From Nonomuraea terrae (lineage in GTDB: Bacteria; Actinomycetota; Actinomycetes; Streptosporangiales; Streptosporangiaceae): DNA of 64,000 nt. Both the position numbers and the translations under genes were made by a program. Shown here piece after piece: positions 8,204-16,898 of the stretch. The stretch is from assembly GCF_004348995.1 (NCBI RefSeq), contig NZ_SMKQ01000004.1:1-64000 (forward strand), in the 5' to 3' direction. The notes beneath the pieces are model-generated. The model did not search any database. It was not told the origin of the DNA and worked only from the letters and a program-made list of their open reading frames with translations. The first letter of the stretch is position 1, and every line of letters starts with the position of its first letter.

Positions 8204-9685
8204 TCATCCTCCGTAGAGCTTTCTGAGCGGGGCCTTGAGCAGCTTGCCCGCCGCGTTCTTGGGCAGTTCCGGGACGAATTCAAGGTATTTGGGGATCTTG
8301 TAGCGGGCCAGGCGGCCGTCCAGGTGCTTGAGCATCTCGTCCGCACCGGCCGCGGCCCCCGGCCTGAGCACCACCAGGGCCTTGCCGACCTCGCCCCACC
8401 GGTCGTCGGGCACGCCGATCACCGCGCACTCGGCGACCCCGGGGTGCTCGTAGAGTGCGCTCTCGACCTCGGCGGGGTAGACGTTCTCACCGCCGGAGAT
8501 GATCACGTCGGTGATCCGGTCGGAGATGCGCACGTAGCCGTCCGCGTCGGCGACGCCGACGTCGCCGGAGCGGAACCAGCCGTCCTCCGACAGCACCTTC
8601 GCGGTCTCCTCCGGGCGTCGCCAGTAGCCGGGCATGACGTTGGGGCCCTGGACGTACACCTCCCCGGGCTCTCCGGGGGCGGCGGGAGAGCCGTCGGGGG
8701 CGACCAGCCGGACGTCGGAGAAGAAGCACGGCACCCCGGCCGTGCCGGCCTTGGCGACCGAGTGCTCGGCCGCGAGGAACAGTGCGCCGGGGGACGTCTC
8801 CGTCATGCCGTACCCCTGCAGGAACGTCAGCCCGCGCTCCTGGTACGTGCGGATCAGCGGCTCCGGCACCGGCGCGCCCCCGCACAGCAGGTGGCGCAGG
8901 CTCGACAGGTCGGCCCCGGCCCAGCGCGGCGACTGCGCCAGGAACGCGAACATCGACGGCACCCCGAACATCACCGTCACGCGCTCGGCCTCGATGAGGT
9001 CGAAGGTGCGCGCCACGCCGAACGACGGCTCCAGGATCACCCGCCCGCCCTTGAGCACGGTCGGGATCAGCGTCTGGGCCAGCGCCGCGATGTGGAACAT
9101 CGGCGCGCTGATCAGCGTCACCTCGTCGTGCGCCAGCGGCACGTCCACCAGCAGGTTGACGGTGTTCCAGGTCAGGTTGCCGTGGGTGAGCATGGCGCCC
9201 TTGGGGCGGCCGGTCGTGCCGGAGGTGTACATGATCAGGCAGACGTCGTCCTGAGCGACGGGCTCGTCGATCGGCTCGGTCGAGCCCGCGGCGATCAGCT
9301 CCTCGTAGCCGGCGGCCGTCACGTGCCGGCCGGGCAGGCCGTCGCCGTCGCGCTCCTCGCCCAGCACGAGCAGCGCCGCCTCGGCGTCGTGGAGGATGAA
9401 GCGCAGCTCGGGCACGGCCAGCCGGGTGTTGAGCGGCACGAACACCGCCCCCAGCAGCCCCGCCGCGAAGAACGTCTCGACCAGCGCGGGCTGGTTCGCA
9501 CCCAGGAACGCGACCCGGTCGCCGCGCCCGACGCCGTGCCCGACGCTGAGCCGGGAGGCCAGCCGGTACACCCGGTCGCGGAACTCACGGTAGGTGTGGT
9601 GCCGCCCGGCGTAGGTGATGGCGATCCGGTCCGGAGTCATGCGCGCCCTGCGTGCCGGCCACGAGCCAATCCCCTGATTCCGCAT
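8204..9685 (-). CDS. Acyl-CoA ligase (AMP-forming)
   Basis: A 493-residue adenylate-forming enzyme activating a carboxylic acid to its CoA thioester via an acyl-AMP. Core motifs: YTSGTTGRPKGAML (A3, about residues 152-165), GYGMTETSPG (A5, about 293), DGWFRSGDVG (A7), RISDRITDVIISGGENVYP (A8), and the catalytic lysine of A10 in NAAGKLLKAPLRK close to the C-terminus. Length fits the medium/long-chain or aryl acid ligases. It is the first gene of a two-gene unit with the MetE-like gene. ATG at 9685 follows AAGGAGCGCCG. Upstream lies a short carboxy-terminal gene fragment and then the catabolic island. An aromatic or branched-chain acid would fit the neighbouring paaX remnant and Liv-type importer, but that is inference. 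Confidence 0.92.
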   Translation of the reverse strand: MRNQGIGSWPARRARMTPDRIAITYAGRHHTYREFRDRVYRLASRLSVGHGVGRGDRVAFLGANQPALVETFFAAGLLGAVFVPLNTRLAVPELRFILHDAEAALLVLGEERDGDGLPGRHVTAAGYEELIAAGSTEPIDEPVAQDDVCLIMYTSGTTGRPKGAMLTHGNLTWNTVNLLVDVPLAHDEVTLISAPMFHIAALAQTLIPTVLKGGRVILEPSFGVARTFDLIEAERVTVMFGVPSMFAFLAQSPRWAGADLSSLRHLLCGGAPVPEPLIRTYQERGLTFLQGYGMTETSPGALFLAAEHSVAKAGTAGVPCFFSDVRLVAPDGSPAAPGEPGEVYVQGPNVMPGYWRRPEETAKVLSEDGWFRSGDVGVADADGYVRISDRITDVIISGGENVYPAEVESALYEHPGVAECAVIGVPDDRWGEVGKALVVLRPGAAAGADEMLKHLDGRLARYKIPKYLEFVPELPKNAAGKLLKAPLRKLYGG

Positions 9686-9725
9686 CGGCGCTCCTTGACG
9701 GTCAGGTCCTCAAGCTAGATCGCGT

Positions 9726-9842
9726 TCACTCTTTCGTCCAGGTTTCATCGGGTACGGCGTCGAGGATCCGCGCCACCACCTCGGCGGCCTCCGGGCGGAA
9801 CCGCTCGTGCAGCGTGTTGCAGACCCGCTGGACCTTCCCCGC
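9726..9842 (-). pseudogene. C-terminal fragment of an unrecognised gene at the island edge
   Basis: On the minus strand a short coding-like stretch reads KVQRVCNTLHERFRPEAAEV and ends in DAVPDETWTKE before a TGA at 9726-9728. It looks like the helical end of a protein whose remaining part is absent; upstream of it the frame loses coding character and the island's terminator hairpin begins. I do not recognise the family. It lies on the same strand as the truncated paaX at 25977-26216 and in the order expected if the island split one gene, but the homology has not been demonstrated. The rest of 9686-9944 holds only the hairpin listed next. Confidence 0.25.
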
Positions 9843-9893
9843 AGCCCGCGCCGCGCCACGACCGGGCTGGAAGCCGCCTGAGGCCCGGGACGA

Positions 9894-9931
9894 CGCTGGG
9901 CGCGAGACCGTGACGGGTCCCGCGCCCAGCG
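9894..9931 (-). terminator. Terminator-like hairpin after the aldehyde dehydrogenase gene
   Basis: An 11-bp GC stem (CGCTGGGCGCG with CGCGCCCAGCG), one A/C mismatch, four more pairs (GACC/GGTC) and a GTGACG loop. It starts 14 nt after the stop codon of the minus-strand aldehyde dehydrogenase gene, a natural end for the minus-strand operon of the island and probably near its left border. Confidence 0.7.
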
Positions 9932-9944
9932 CATCACCGTGGCG

Positions 9945-11393
9945 TCAGCCTTGTGAACCTCCGCGCTGGAGGGACTTCGGAACGAGGTACTCCTCGACGC
10001 CGTAGACGCCGCGCTCACGCCCGTACCCGGAGTGTTTGACGCCGCCGAACGGCGCGTCCCACGCCGTCGGGGCGTCGCTCTGGATCACGCCGCCGACACG
10101 GAGCCGTCGGGCGACGCTCTCGAACCGCGCATCGTCATCGGTCCACACGCGGGCGATGAGGCCGAACCGCGTGCCTTCGGCGAGCTCGATCGCGTGCGCT
10201 TCGTCGTCGGCGGGCTGAATCGCGAGCACGGGCCCGAACACCTCCTCCTGCACGATCGGCGCGCCGGGGTCGTCGGCGACGACCACCGTAGGCGGGGCGT
10301 ACCAGCCGCGTGCGAGGTGGGAGATGTCCTTCGACGCGAGCATGCGCACACCGGGGGTGTCGCCGGCCACGCGGATGTGCTCGAGCACCGTGTTCCGTTG
10401 TCCCTGGTTCGCCAGAGGTCCGACGGTGCTGGCCGGATCGAAGGGGTCGCCCACGACGACCTGCGCCATCACGTTACGGGCTTCGTCCTCGGCCTCTTCG
10501 AGGAGGTGGCGCGCAACGATCAGCCGGGACAGCGCCGCACACGTCTGACCGGCGTTGGCGAAGCAGCTTCCGATCGTATGCCGCACCGCCGCACGCACCT
10601 TGTCGTCGTCGACGACGATCGCGGCGCTCTTTCCGCCCAGTTCGAGCGAGGTGCGCGTCCCCCACCGGGCAGCCGACAAGGCGACCTGGCGCCCGGCTTC
10701 GACGGAGCCCGTGAAGGAGACGAAGTCGGCGCGTGCGTGGCCTGCGATGGCGCTGCCCACGCTTCCGCCGCTTCCGCAGACGACGTTCAGTACGCCACCG
10801 GGGAGCCCGGCCTCAGCGAACGCCTCCGCCAGCAGGAACGTCGTGAGCGGGGCGACGCTCGCCGGCTTGACGACGATGCTGCAGCCGGCGGCGATCGCCG
10901 GCGCCACCTTCAGTGCCGCCTGCATCAGCGGATAGTTCCACGGCGTGATCGCACCGACGACGCCCGCGGGCTCGCGGACGACGTCCGAGTTGCCGATCCT
11001 CTCGCGCTTCGTGATCGCTTCGACAGCCGAGGCCGCCGTGAGACGGATGGCCGCCAGGCCCAGGGCGACCTGCGTTCCGTGGACCTGGCTCGCCACGGTG
11101 CCGACTTCCGCCTGCATCGTGGTGGCGAGGTCATCCGCCATGCCTTCCAGGATGTCCGCGGCCTTCTCGACCACGGCGACGCGATCGGCAGGCGCGACGT
11201 CCGCCCACCGCTGCTGCGCGCGTGCGGCGGAGTCGAATGCGCGGTCGACGTCCTCGGCGGTGGCGGAGCGCACCTTGGCGATCTCCTCGCCGGTGGCGGA
11301 GTCGTCCACCGACGCGTACGACGTCCCCGACGGAACGACCCGGGCGTTGTCCAGCCACAGCGAATCGTCGACGACGCCCCTGGGTGATGCCAT
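9945..11393 (-). CDS. Aldehyde dehydrogenase of the aromatic island
   Basis: A 482-residue NAD(P)-dependent aldehyde dehydrogenase. The catalytic glutamate is in SLELGGKSAA (about residue 247) and the catalytic cysteine in NAGQTCAALSR (about 282); PWNYPLMQA (about residue 140) is the cofactor-site motif. The ATG at 11393 is preferred to one 9 nt upstream because AGAAGG is then correctly spaced; a much longer frame extension is shadow sequence over the decarboxylase gene. It is last in a minus-strand operon behind a ThDP-dependent decarboxylase, so its likely substrate is the decarboxylase product, an arylacetaldehyde such as 4-hydroxyphenylacetaldehyde, giving the arylacetate. Benzaldehyde-type substrates are an alternative if the decarboxylase acts on a benzoylformate. 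Confidence 0.88.
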   Translation of the reverse strand: MASPRGVVDDSLWLDNARVVPSGTSYASVDDSATGEEIAKVRSATAEDVDRAFDSAARAQQRWADVAPADRVAVVEKAADILEGMADDLATTMQAEVGTVASQVHGTQVALGLAAIRLTAASAVEAITKRERIGNSDVVREPAGVVGAITPWNYPLMQAALKVAPAIAAGCSIVVKPASVAPLTTFLLAEAFAEAGLPGGVLNVVCGSGGSVGSAIAGHARADFVSFTGSVEAGRQVALSAARWGTRTSLELGGKSAAIVVDDDKVRAAVRHTIGSCFANAGQTCAALSRLIVARHLLEEAEDEARNVMAQVVVGDPFDPASTVGPLANQGQRNTVLEHIRVAGDTPGVRMLASKDISHLARGWYAPPTVVVADDPGAPIVQEEVFGPVLAIQPADDEAHAIELAEGTRFGLIARVWTDDDARFESVARRLRVGGVIQSDAPTAWDAPFGGVKHSGYGRERGVYGVEEYLVPKSLQRGGSQG

Positions 11394-11470
11394 GAATCTC
11401 ATCCTTCTCAGATCGTGGGTCAGCGGGGCCGCGACGCTCGCGGCCCCACTACGGCTCTTCGCGTCGCCGC

Positions 11471-13081
11471 TCAGCCGATGGACGGTTCCGCCAGGAGCTT
11501 CCACGGGGAGGGAACCTCGCCGAAGGGAACCTCGAGGAGCACCGGTGCGTCCGTCCCGCGGGCGTTGCGGATGGCCTTCTCCAGCGCTTCCGGAGTGGTG
11601 ACCCGCTCGCCCGCGACGCCGAACTCCCTGGCCAGGGCCACGAAGTCGGGGTTCTTGAGGTCGACCCCGATGTTGCGGCCGAACGTCTCGCTCTGGATGC
11701 GCTGGACGTTGCCGAACGCGTCGTTGCTGAACACCACGGTCACGAGCCCGATGCCGTACTTGGCAGCGGTGGACAGCTCCTGCAGCGCCCACCCGAAGCC
11801 ACCGTCACCGTTGATGGAGACGACCTGCCGGCCCTTGGCTCCGACGGCGGCGCCGAGGCCGGTCGGGAAGCCGTAGCCGAGCGTGCCCTGGTATCCGGGC
11901 GTCACGTAGGTTCCCGGCTCGTAGACGGGGAACGCCAGCCGCGCCGCGTAGCCGACCTGCGTGAGCTCTTCGACGAAGATGCCGTCGTCCGGCATGGCCG
12001 CGCGGATCGCCCGGAGCCACTCCAGCTGAGGCTCGATCGCGCTCAGGGCGTCACGTTCCCGCTCGCGGTAGCCGTCGAGCACCGGCGCTGCACGCTTGCC
12101 GCCGGGCAGGGAGTTCGTGATCGCTTCCATCGCGATCCTGGCGTCGGCGATGACCGCGACCTCGAACTCGCGCGGCGCGCGCACGTCGGCCGGGTCCGCG
12201 TTGATCGCGATGAGGCGGTGGCGTCCGGGCCTGACGACCGGCCGCCCGGTCATGGTGATGAAGCGGGTGCCGATGGCGAGCACGACGTCCGCGTTCTCGA
12301 GAACTTCCGCGCCGGCCAGCCGCGACAGGACGAGCGGGTGCCGATCGCTGACGGCGCCCTTACCGTTCCGGCTGGTGATGACGGGCGCGCCCAGGCGCTC
12401 GGCGAGCGCCTGGAGCGCGGCGCTGGCCGCGGCATCGCGCACGCCGCCACCTGCGACGATCACAGGCCGCTCGGCAGCGGCGAGGAGTTCGACGACACGG
12501 CTGACCGAGTCCTCGTCGATCTCACCGGCGCTGTCACCGGAGGGACTCACCGCTCCGGCGGTCGTCTTCCCCTGGAGCACGTCCGGGGGGATCTCGATGC
12601 CGACGGGCCGCGGACGTCCGCTCGTGGCCTGCTTGAACGCTTCGCGGACCAGACCGGGGATCTCCTCGGGCGACTTCGCGATCCCGTTCCACTTGGTGAG
12701 CGCACGGAGAAGGTCCGTCTGCCCCTGAATCTCGTGGAGCATGCCGAGCCCCCGGCCGATGGTCGGCGACGGGATCTGGCCGGCGATGCAGACCACCGGG
12801 CTGTTCGTCGCGAACGCGGTCGACAACGCCGCTCCGGCGTTCAGGAGGCCGGGACCGGGCACGACCATGCAGACGCCGGGCCGGCCCGCCACACGGGCAT
12901 AGCCGTCCGCCATGTACGCGGCCCCCTGCTCGTGCCGCGCCGAGATGAAGTCGATCGACTCCCGGTTCTGGGCAAGACCGTCCATCGCGTAGTCCAGCTG
13001 GATCCCGGGGACGCCGAAGATCGTCTGAACGCCCTCCGCGATCAGCTGTTCGGTGAGGAGTTCTCCACCGGTCTTGGTCAT
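11471..13081 (-). CDS. ThDP-dependent 2-oxoacid decarboxylase (acetolactate-synthase-like fold)
   Basis: A 536-residue thiamin-diphosphate enzyme with the three standard domains: N-terminal pyrimidine-binding domain (conserved Glu51 in RHEQGAAYMADGYARV), central domain (about 190-330) and C-terminal pyrophosphate-binding domain with NGDGGFGW and SND about 26 residues later. It is free-standing: no regulatory small subunit gene and no reductoisomerase nearby, so biosynthetic acetolactate synthase is unlikely. Position between an aromatic-type aminotransferase/transporter and an aldehyde dehydrogenase in one minus-strand operon suggests decarboxylation of an arylpyruvate to the arylacetaldehyde (Ehrlich-type step). 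Benzoylformate decarboxylase is the main alternative. A strong ribosome-binding site (GGAGGAAAGG) precedes the ATG. Confidence 0.85.
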   Translation of the reverse strand: MTKTGGELLTEQLIAEGVQTIFGVPGIQLDYAMDGLAQNRESIDFISARHEQGAAYMADGYARVAGRPGVCMVVPGPGLLNAGAALSTAFATNSPVVCIAGQIPSPTIGRGLGMLHEIQGQTDLLRALTKWNGIAKSPEEIPGLVREAFKQATSGRPRPVGIEIPPDVLQGKTTAGAVSPSGDSAGEIDEDSVSRVVELLAAAERPVIVAGGGVRDAAASAALQALAERLGAPVITSRNGKGAVSDRHPLVLSRLAGAEVLENADVVLAIGTRFITMTGRPVVRPGRHRLIAINADPADVRAPREFEVAVIADARIAMEAITNSLPGGKRAAPVLDGYRERERDALSAIEPQLEWLRAIRAAMPDDGIFVEELTQVGYAARLAFPVYEPGTYVTPGYQGTLGYGFPTGLGAAVGAKGRQVVSINGDGGFGWALQELSTAAKYGIGLVTVVFSNDAFGNVQRIQSETFGRNIGVDLKNPDFVALAREFGVAGERVTTPEALEKAIRNARGTDAPVLLEVPFGEVPSPWKLLAEPSIG

Positions 13082-13179
13082 GGGCTTACCTTTCCTCCGC
13101 TCCTGTTCGGGTGTGCTGCAGGGCTGCTGTTCCGTATCCGGTGGTCACCGTAGGGCCGCCGCGTGAGTGCCTCGAACGG

Positions 13180-14502
13180 CTAGATGGCACTGAGGTCCCG
13201 CGTCCGGCTCTCTGCTGCGATCAGGATCCCCACGAGGCAGACGGCGAGCACTCCCATCCACGCCCAGCCCAGTACGGCGATTCCGCCACCGGCGGCGACC
13301 AGGGAGGTCGCGATGAGCGGCGTGAAGCCCGAGCCGAGCGCCGAAGCGGTCTGGAAGCACAGCGAGGCACCGGTGAAACGGAGGCGCGTGGGGAACAGCT
13401 CCGCCAGGAACGCGGCGAGCGGGCCGAGGATGAAGCCCTGGATGAACTGACCGATGATGACGGCGGTGGCGAAGCCTCCCTCGGTTCCCGTCTGGATCAG
13501 GTTGAGCATCGGGAAGACGAAGATCAGCGCTGCGACGATTCCGACGATGAGAGGGAGACGCCGCCCCAAGCGGTCGCTCAACCGGGCGCTGATGATGGCC
13601 GCGATGAGGAGAGCGACCGAGCCGAGGATCTTCAGGTTCAGGATGGCCGTGCGGTCGGCACCGAGCTCGACGACGTGGTTGACCGCCCAGGAGGTGGCGA
13701 TACCGTCGATCGTCAGCTGGCTGATCGCGACGATGATGCCGAGCCCGGCCTGCATCGGGTAGCGGCGCAGCACCTCCAGGATCGGCACCTTCCGCTTCTC
13801 CGCTTCCTGGTCCAGCGCCTGGAACAGCGGGCTCTCGCTGACCTTCAGACGGATGACCATTCCGACCAGGACGAGCAGGAAGCTGAGCAGGAAGGGAATG
13901 CGCCAACCCCACGAGAGGAACTGGTCCTCCGGGAGCATGGAGGTGAGGGAGATGGATCCCGTGGCGAGCATCGCGCCGGCGGGTGCGCCGAGGCTCGCGA
14001 ACGAGGCCGCGAAACCGCGCTTCCCGCCGGGGGCGTTCTCGAGGGCGATGAGCATCGCGCCGCCCCACTCGCCGCCGACGGCGACACCCTGCACGACCCG
14101 GCAAGTGATGAGGAGGATCGGCGCCATGACACCGATGAGCTCGTTGGAGGGAAGGAGCCCGATCGCCATGGTCGAGATGCCCATGAGGAGCATCGTGGTG
14201 ACGAGCACGCCCTTGCGGCCGAGCTTGTCGCCGAAGTGGCCGAAGATCACGCCTCCGAGCGGTCGTCCGACGTACCCGACGGCGAGCGTGACGAAGGACG
14301 AGATGGTCGCCATGGTCGGCGAAAGGTTGCTGAAGAAGACGTGCGGGAAGACGACCGCGGCCGCCATGACGTACAGGACGAAGTCGTAGAATTCGATCAC
14401 GCTTCCGCTGAAGCTGGACAGCAGAATGCGTCGCATGGGGCCGTGCCACAGTGAGTCGGAGCCGCCCTGCGGCATGACTGTGCTGTTCTCGGTGGTTGTC
14501 AT
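13180..14502 (-). CDS. MFS transporter, metabolite:H+ symporter (MHS) type, copy 1
   Basis: A 440-residue, 12-helix major-facilitator protein of the MHS subfamily (ShiA/ProP/KgtP-like), importing carboxylates or aromatic acids with protons. The signature loop PLGGVIFGHFGDKLGRKGVL lies between helices 2 and 3 and GVAVGGEWGGAMLIALE in helix 4; helix 10-11 carries FLAELFPTRLRFTGASL. It is closely similar along its length to the second MHS transporter at 16899-18227 in the divergent operon, so the two are paralogues, probably with different but related substrates (for example an aromatic amino or keto acid versus an arylacetate). It sits between the aminotransferase and the decarboxylase genes. 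Confidence 0.9.
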   Translation of the reverse strand: MTTTENSTVMPQGGSDSLWHGPMRRILLSSFSGSVIEFYDFVLYVMAAAVVFPHVFFSNLSPTMATISSFVTLAVGYVGRPLGGVIFGHFGDKLGRKGVLVTTMLLMGISTMAIGLLPSNELIGVMAPILLITCRVVQGVAVGGEWGGAMLIALENAPGGKRGFAASFASLGAPAGAMLATGSISLTSMLPEDQFLSWGWRIPFLLSFLLVLVGMVIRLKVSESPLFQALDQEAEKRKVPILEVLRRYPMQAGLGIIVAISQLTIDGIATSWAVNHVVELGADRTAILNLKILGSVALLIAAIISARLSDRLGRRLPLIVGIVAALIFVFPMLNLIQTGTEGGFATAVIIGQFIQGFILGPLAAFLAELFPTRLRFTGASLCFQTASALGSGFTPLIATSLVAAGGGIAVLGWAWMGVLAVCLVGILIAAESRTRDLSAI

Positions 14503-14535
14503 GGGGGGACTTTCAGATATGACCGTGACGGGGGG

Positions 14536-15606
14536 TCAGCAGGGTTCGTTGGAGAGGGCGGGGAGAGCGTTGAGGAGGTGATCGGTGTCCTCGGCGGAGC
14601 CGACGGTCACGCGGATGCCGCCGCCGATGGGGCGTACGAGCACGCCGTTGGCCTCGCATGCGCCGGCGACGCTCGTGGTCGATTCGCCCAGCGGAAGGAA
14701 GACGAAGTTCGCGGCGGATTCGACGACATTCCATCCGCGGGAGCGGAGGGCCGCGGTGAGGGCTGCGCGCTCCTTCACGATCGATGCGATGCGAAGCTCG
14801 GACTCGGCCACCTGTTCCGGCTGAAGCGCGGCCAGCGCACCCGCGACGGCGACGCTGTCGATGCGGAACGGGACTCCCAGCCGCGACACGTAGCTCATCA
14901 CTTCGCTGTCACCGATCGCGTAGCCGATGCGCAGGCCTGCCAGACCATGCGCCTTGCTGAGCGTTCGGACGACGATCAGGTTCGGGTGCTCCTCCATGAG
15001 CTCCAGGCCGTCGACGTCCGTCGCGAACTCGACGTACGCCTCGTCGAGGATGACGGCGATGTCCCCCGGTACGCGCGCCAGGAACTTCTTGAGTTCCGCG
15101 TTGGTGTGTGCTGTGCCCGTGGGGTTGTTCGGGTTGCAGATGATGATCACTCGGGTGCGGGGCGTGATGGCGCCGTGCATGGCTTCGAGGTCGTGCGCGT
15201 GCGAGACCAGTGGAACGGCTACCGGCACCGCCGAGTTGGCGATGGCGGCGGTCCGGTAGTACGGAAAGCTCGGCTGGGCGAAGATCACTTCGGAGCCGGC
15301 TTCGACGAGCACCCCGACGATGTCACGCAGCAGCGCGGTGGATCCGTTCGCGACGGCGATGCGGTCGGACGGCTGACCGGTGTGCGCCGCGATGGCGTCG
15401 CGGAGCTCGGTGTACTGCATGTCCGGGTACCGGTGCGCGTCCTCGAGCGCGGCCTTCATCGCGTCCACGATCGCCGCCTGCGGAGGCCATGGGACCTCGT
15501 TGGACGCGAGGCGCGCCTGCCTGCGCGTTTCTCCGCCTTGGGGACGCCGGCCGGGAACGTACGGAGGCAAACCCTCGAGCCGGTGGGCGATCCTCAGTGA
15601 TCCCAC
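14536..15606 (-). CDS. Aromatic-type aminotransferase (HisC/Pat family)
   Basis: A 356-residue class I/II PLP aminotransferase. The PLP lysine is Lys218 in RTLSKAHGLAGLRIGY; CNPNNPTGT (residues 157-165) and DEAYVEF (188-194) are the PLP-binding motifs. It resembles histidinol-phosphate aminotransferase, but no other his gene is near, and actinobacterial members of this branch (Pat) work on phenylalanine and tyrosine. In the island it would convert the amino acid to the arylpyruvate for the neighbouring decarboxylase. Translation starts at a GTG (15604-15606) preceded by GAAGGAG. It is the first structural gene of the minus-strand operon, transcribed away from nothing but the lysR end. Confidence 0.85.
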   Translation of the reverse strand: MGSLRIAHRLEGLPPYVPGRRPQGGETRRQARLASNEVPWPPQAAIVDAMKAALEDAHRYPDMQYTELRDAIAAHTGQPSDRIAVANGSTALLRDIVGVLVEAGSEVIFAQPSFPYYRTAAIANSAVPVAVPLVSHAHDLEAMHGAITPRTRVIIICNPNNPTGTAHTNAELKKFLARVPGDIAVILDEAYVEFATDVDGLELMEEHPNLIVVRTLSKAHGLAGLRIGYAIGDSEVMSYVSRLGVPFRIDSVAVAGALAALQPEQVAESELRIASIVKERAALTAALRSRGWNVVESAANFVFLPLGESTTSVAGACEANGVLVRPIGGGIRVTVGSAEDTDHLLNALPALSNEPC

Positions 15607-15810
15607 GATTCTCCTTCCGTGAGCGTTCGTCGAACGCGTGATGCATAGCCACGCGACCGGTTGGACTACCTTGCGCCCACCAGTGGGATTACGGCAATCA
15701 CAAATATTGGGCGAAACAGTTCAAGGATTCTAAACATCTATCCCCCGTGGCGTCGCGCAGGGTGGATGACCCCTTCGCGATCAGGGCGAGAGGGGCCTGC
15801 CATCGGACCC

Positions 15811-16767
15811 TCAGAGCATGCCGGTCTTGCTCACGGGCGTGCCGTCACGTGAGGTGAAATGCTTGGCGACCGCTTCGCGGCAGTACGCCCGCAGCGCTTC
15901 CATCCGGGCAGTGCGCCGCGCACCGGGCGCCGTGGCGAGCACGACGTGGTTGGCGGGGAGTTCGTCCGCGATCGGGCGGTACACGATCGGCTTCCCGTCG
16001 TACGTCAGGTCACCATGGGGACGGCCCATGATGATCGTGTAGCCGAGGCCGCGCGCGACGAGCGAGCGGATCGTCTCGACGTTCGCACTCCGCCAGCGCA
16101 CTCGAGGTGTGATGCCGGCGTTGCGCAGGATCTCCTCGACGTGGTCGGTGGCCGGGCGCATGGCAAGGAGAACGGCGTACTCGTCACGCAGGGCGCTGAG
16201 CGAGACCATGTCCTGGCCGGCCAGCGGATGATTCGGCGAGACGGCGAGCTGCAACCGGACAGGGGCCAGCCGCTGGACTTCGACCTCGGAGACGATGTGG
16301 TTCTCGTACAGCAGGGCCGCGTCCAGCCTTCCCTCGACCAGGAGGGTCTGCAGCGCCGCCGACGGTCCTTCCTCCAGTTCGAGATCGATCGCGGGATGAT
16401 GCGTCGCGAAGTGCTCCGCCATCTGCGGGAACAACCACGGCGACAGAGTCGTGAAGATCCCGACCCGCAGCGGGCCCCTCAGCTCTCCGCGGATGGTTCC
16501 GGCCAGGTCCTGGATGTCGTCGACGTACCGGGCGATCAGCCGCGCGGTCTCGTAGACGCTTCGCCCGGCATCGGTGATCTCCACGCCTTTGCCGCGGGTG
16601 CGCAGCGTGAGCTGGACGTCGAGGAGCTCCTCGAGTTGCGTGATGGCGAGCGAGACCCCGCCGGCGGACACGTGGAGTCTCCTCGCCGCCTCGGTGACCG
16701 ACCCGCTCTCGACGACGGCGCAGAAATACTGCAACTGCCTGAGGGAGAGCGCCGACGCTCCATTCAA
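15811..16767 (-). CDS. LysR-family regulator of the aromatic island
   Basis: A 318-residue LysR-type regulator. Residues 1-65 hold the winged helix (SLRQLQYFCAVVESGSVTEA, then the recognition helix in SAGGVSLAITQLEELL); residues 90-300 are the effector-binding domain. It lies between the two halves of the island, diverging from the transport/ring-cleavage operon and upstream of the aminotransferase operon on the same strand, the usual place for a regulator controlling both. An 8-bp inverted repeat at 16781-16800, 14 bp upstream of its start, is the best operator candidate. The start codon follows TTAAGGAGATTGAATTGA. Likely co-inducers are the amino acid, the arylacetate or homoprotocatechuate. 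Confidence 0.92.
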   Translation of the reverse strand: MNGASALSLRQLQYFCAVVESGSVTEAARRLHVSAGGVSLAITQLEELLDVQLTLRTRGKGVEITDAGRSVYETARLIARYVDDIQDLAGTIRGELRGPLRVGIFTTLSPWLFPQMAEHFATHHPAIDLELEEGPSAALQTLLVEGRLDAALLYENHIVSEVEVQRLAPVRLQLAVSPNHPLAGQDMVSLSALRDEYAVLLAMRPATDHVEEILRNAGITPRVRWRSANVETIRSLVARGLGYTIIMGRPHGDLTYDGKPIVYRPIADELPANHVVLATAPGARRTARMEALRAYCREAVAKHFTSRDGTPVSKTGML

Positions 16768-16780
16768 TTCAATCTCCTTA

Positions 16781-16800
16781 AACTATCAATCATGATAGTT
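16781..16800. promoter_or_regulatory. Inverted repeat between lysR and the ring-cleavage operon
   Basis: AACTATCAATCATGATAGTT contains perfect 8-bp arms (AACTATCA/TGATAGTT) with a 4-nt spacer. It is AT-rich against a GC-rich background and lies in the 131-bp divergent gap between lysR and the plus-strand MHS transporter gene, 14 bp from the lysR start and 98 bp from the transporter start. It is a candidate LysR binding site overlapping the lysR promoter or leader. Confidence 0.55.
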
Positions 16801-16898
16801 GTCATTGCCTGATTTAGCCAGTGCACGCACACTCGACGTGTTCCATCAACCGAGGGTCCGTCACAGAGCGTCCAGATCCCGTTACCAGGAATGCGACG

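Noticed and set aside
11471-13081. Biosynthetic acetolactate synthase large subunit
   Set aside because: Fold is similar, but there is no ilvN or ilvC beside it and the operon is catabolic; a 2-oxoacid decarboxylase role fits better.
14536-15606. Histidinol-phosphate aminotransferase of histidine biosynthesis
   Set aside because: No other his gene is near, and it is embedded in an aromatic catabolic operon under LysR control; aromatic aminotransferase preferred.
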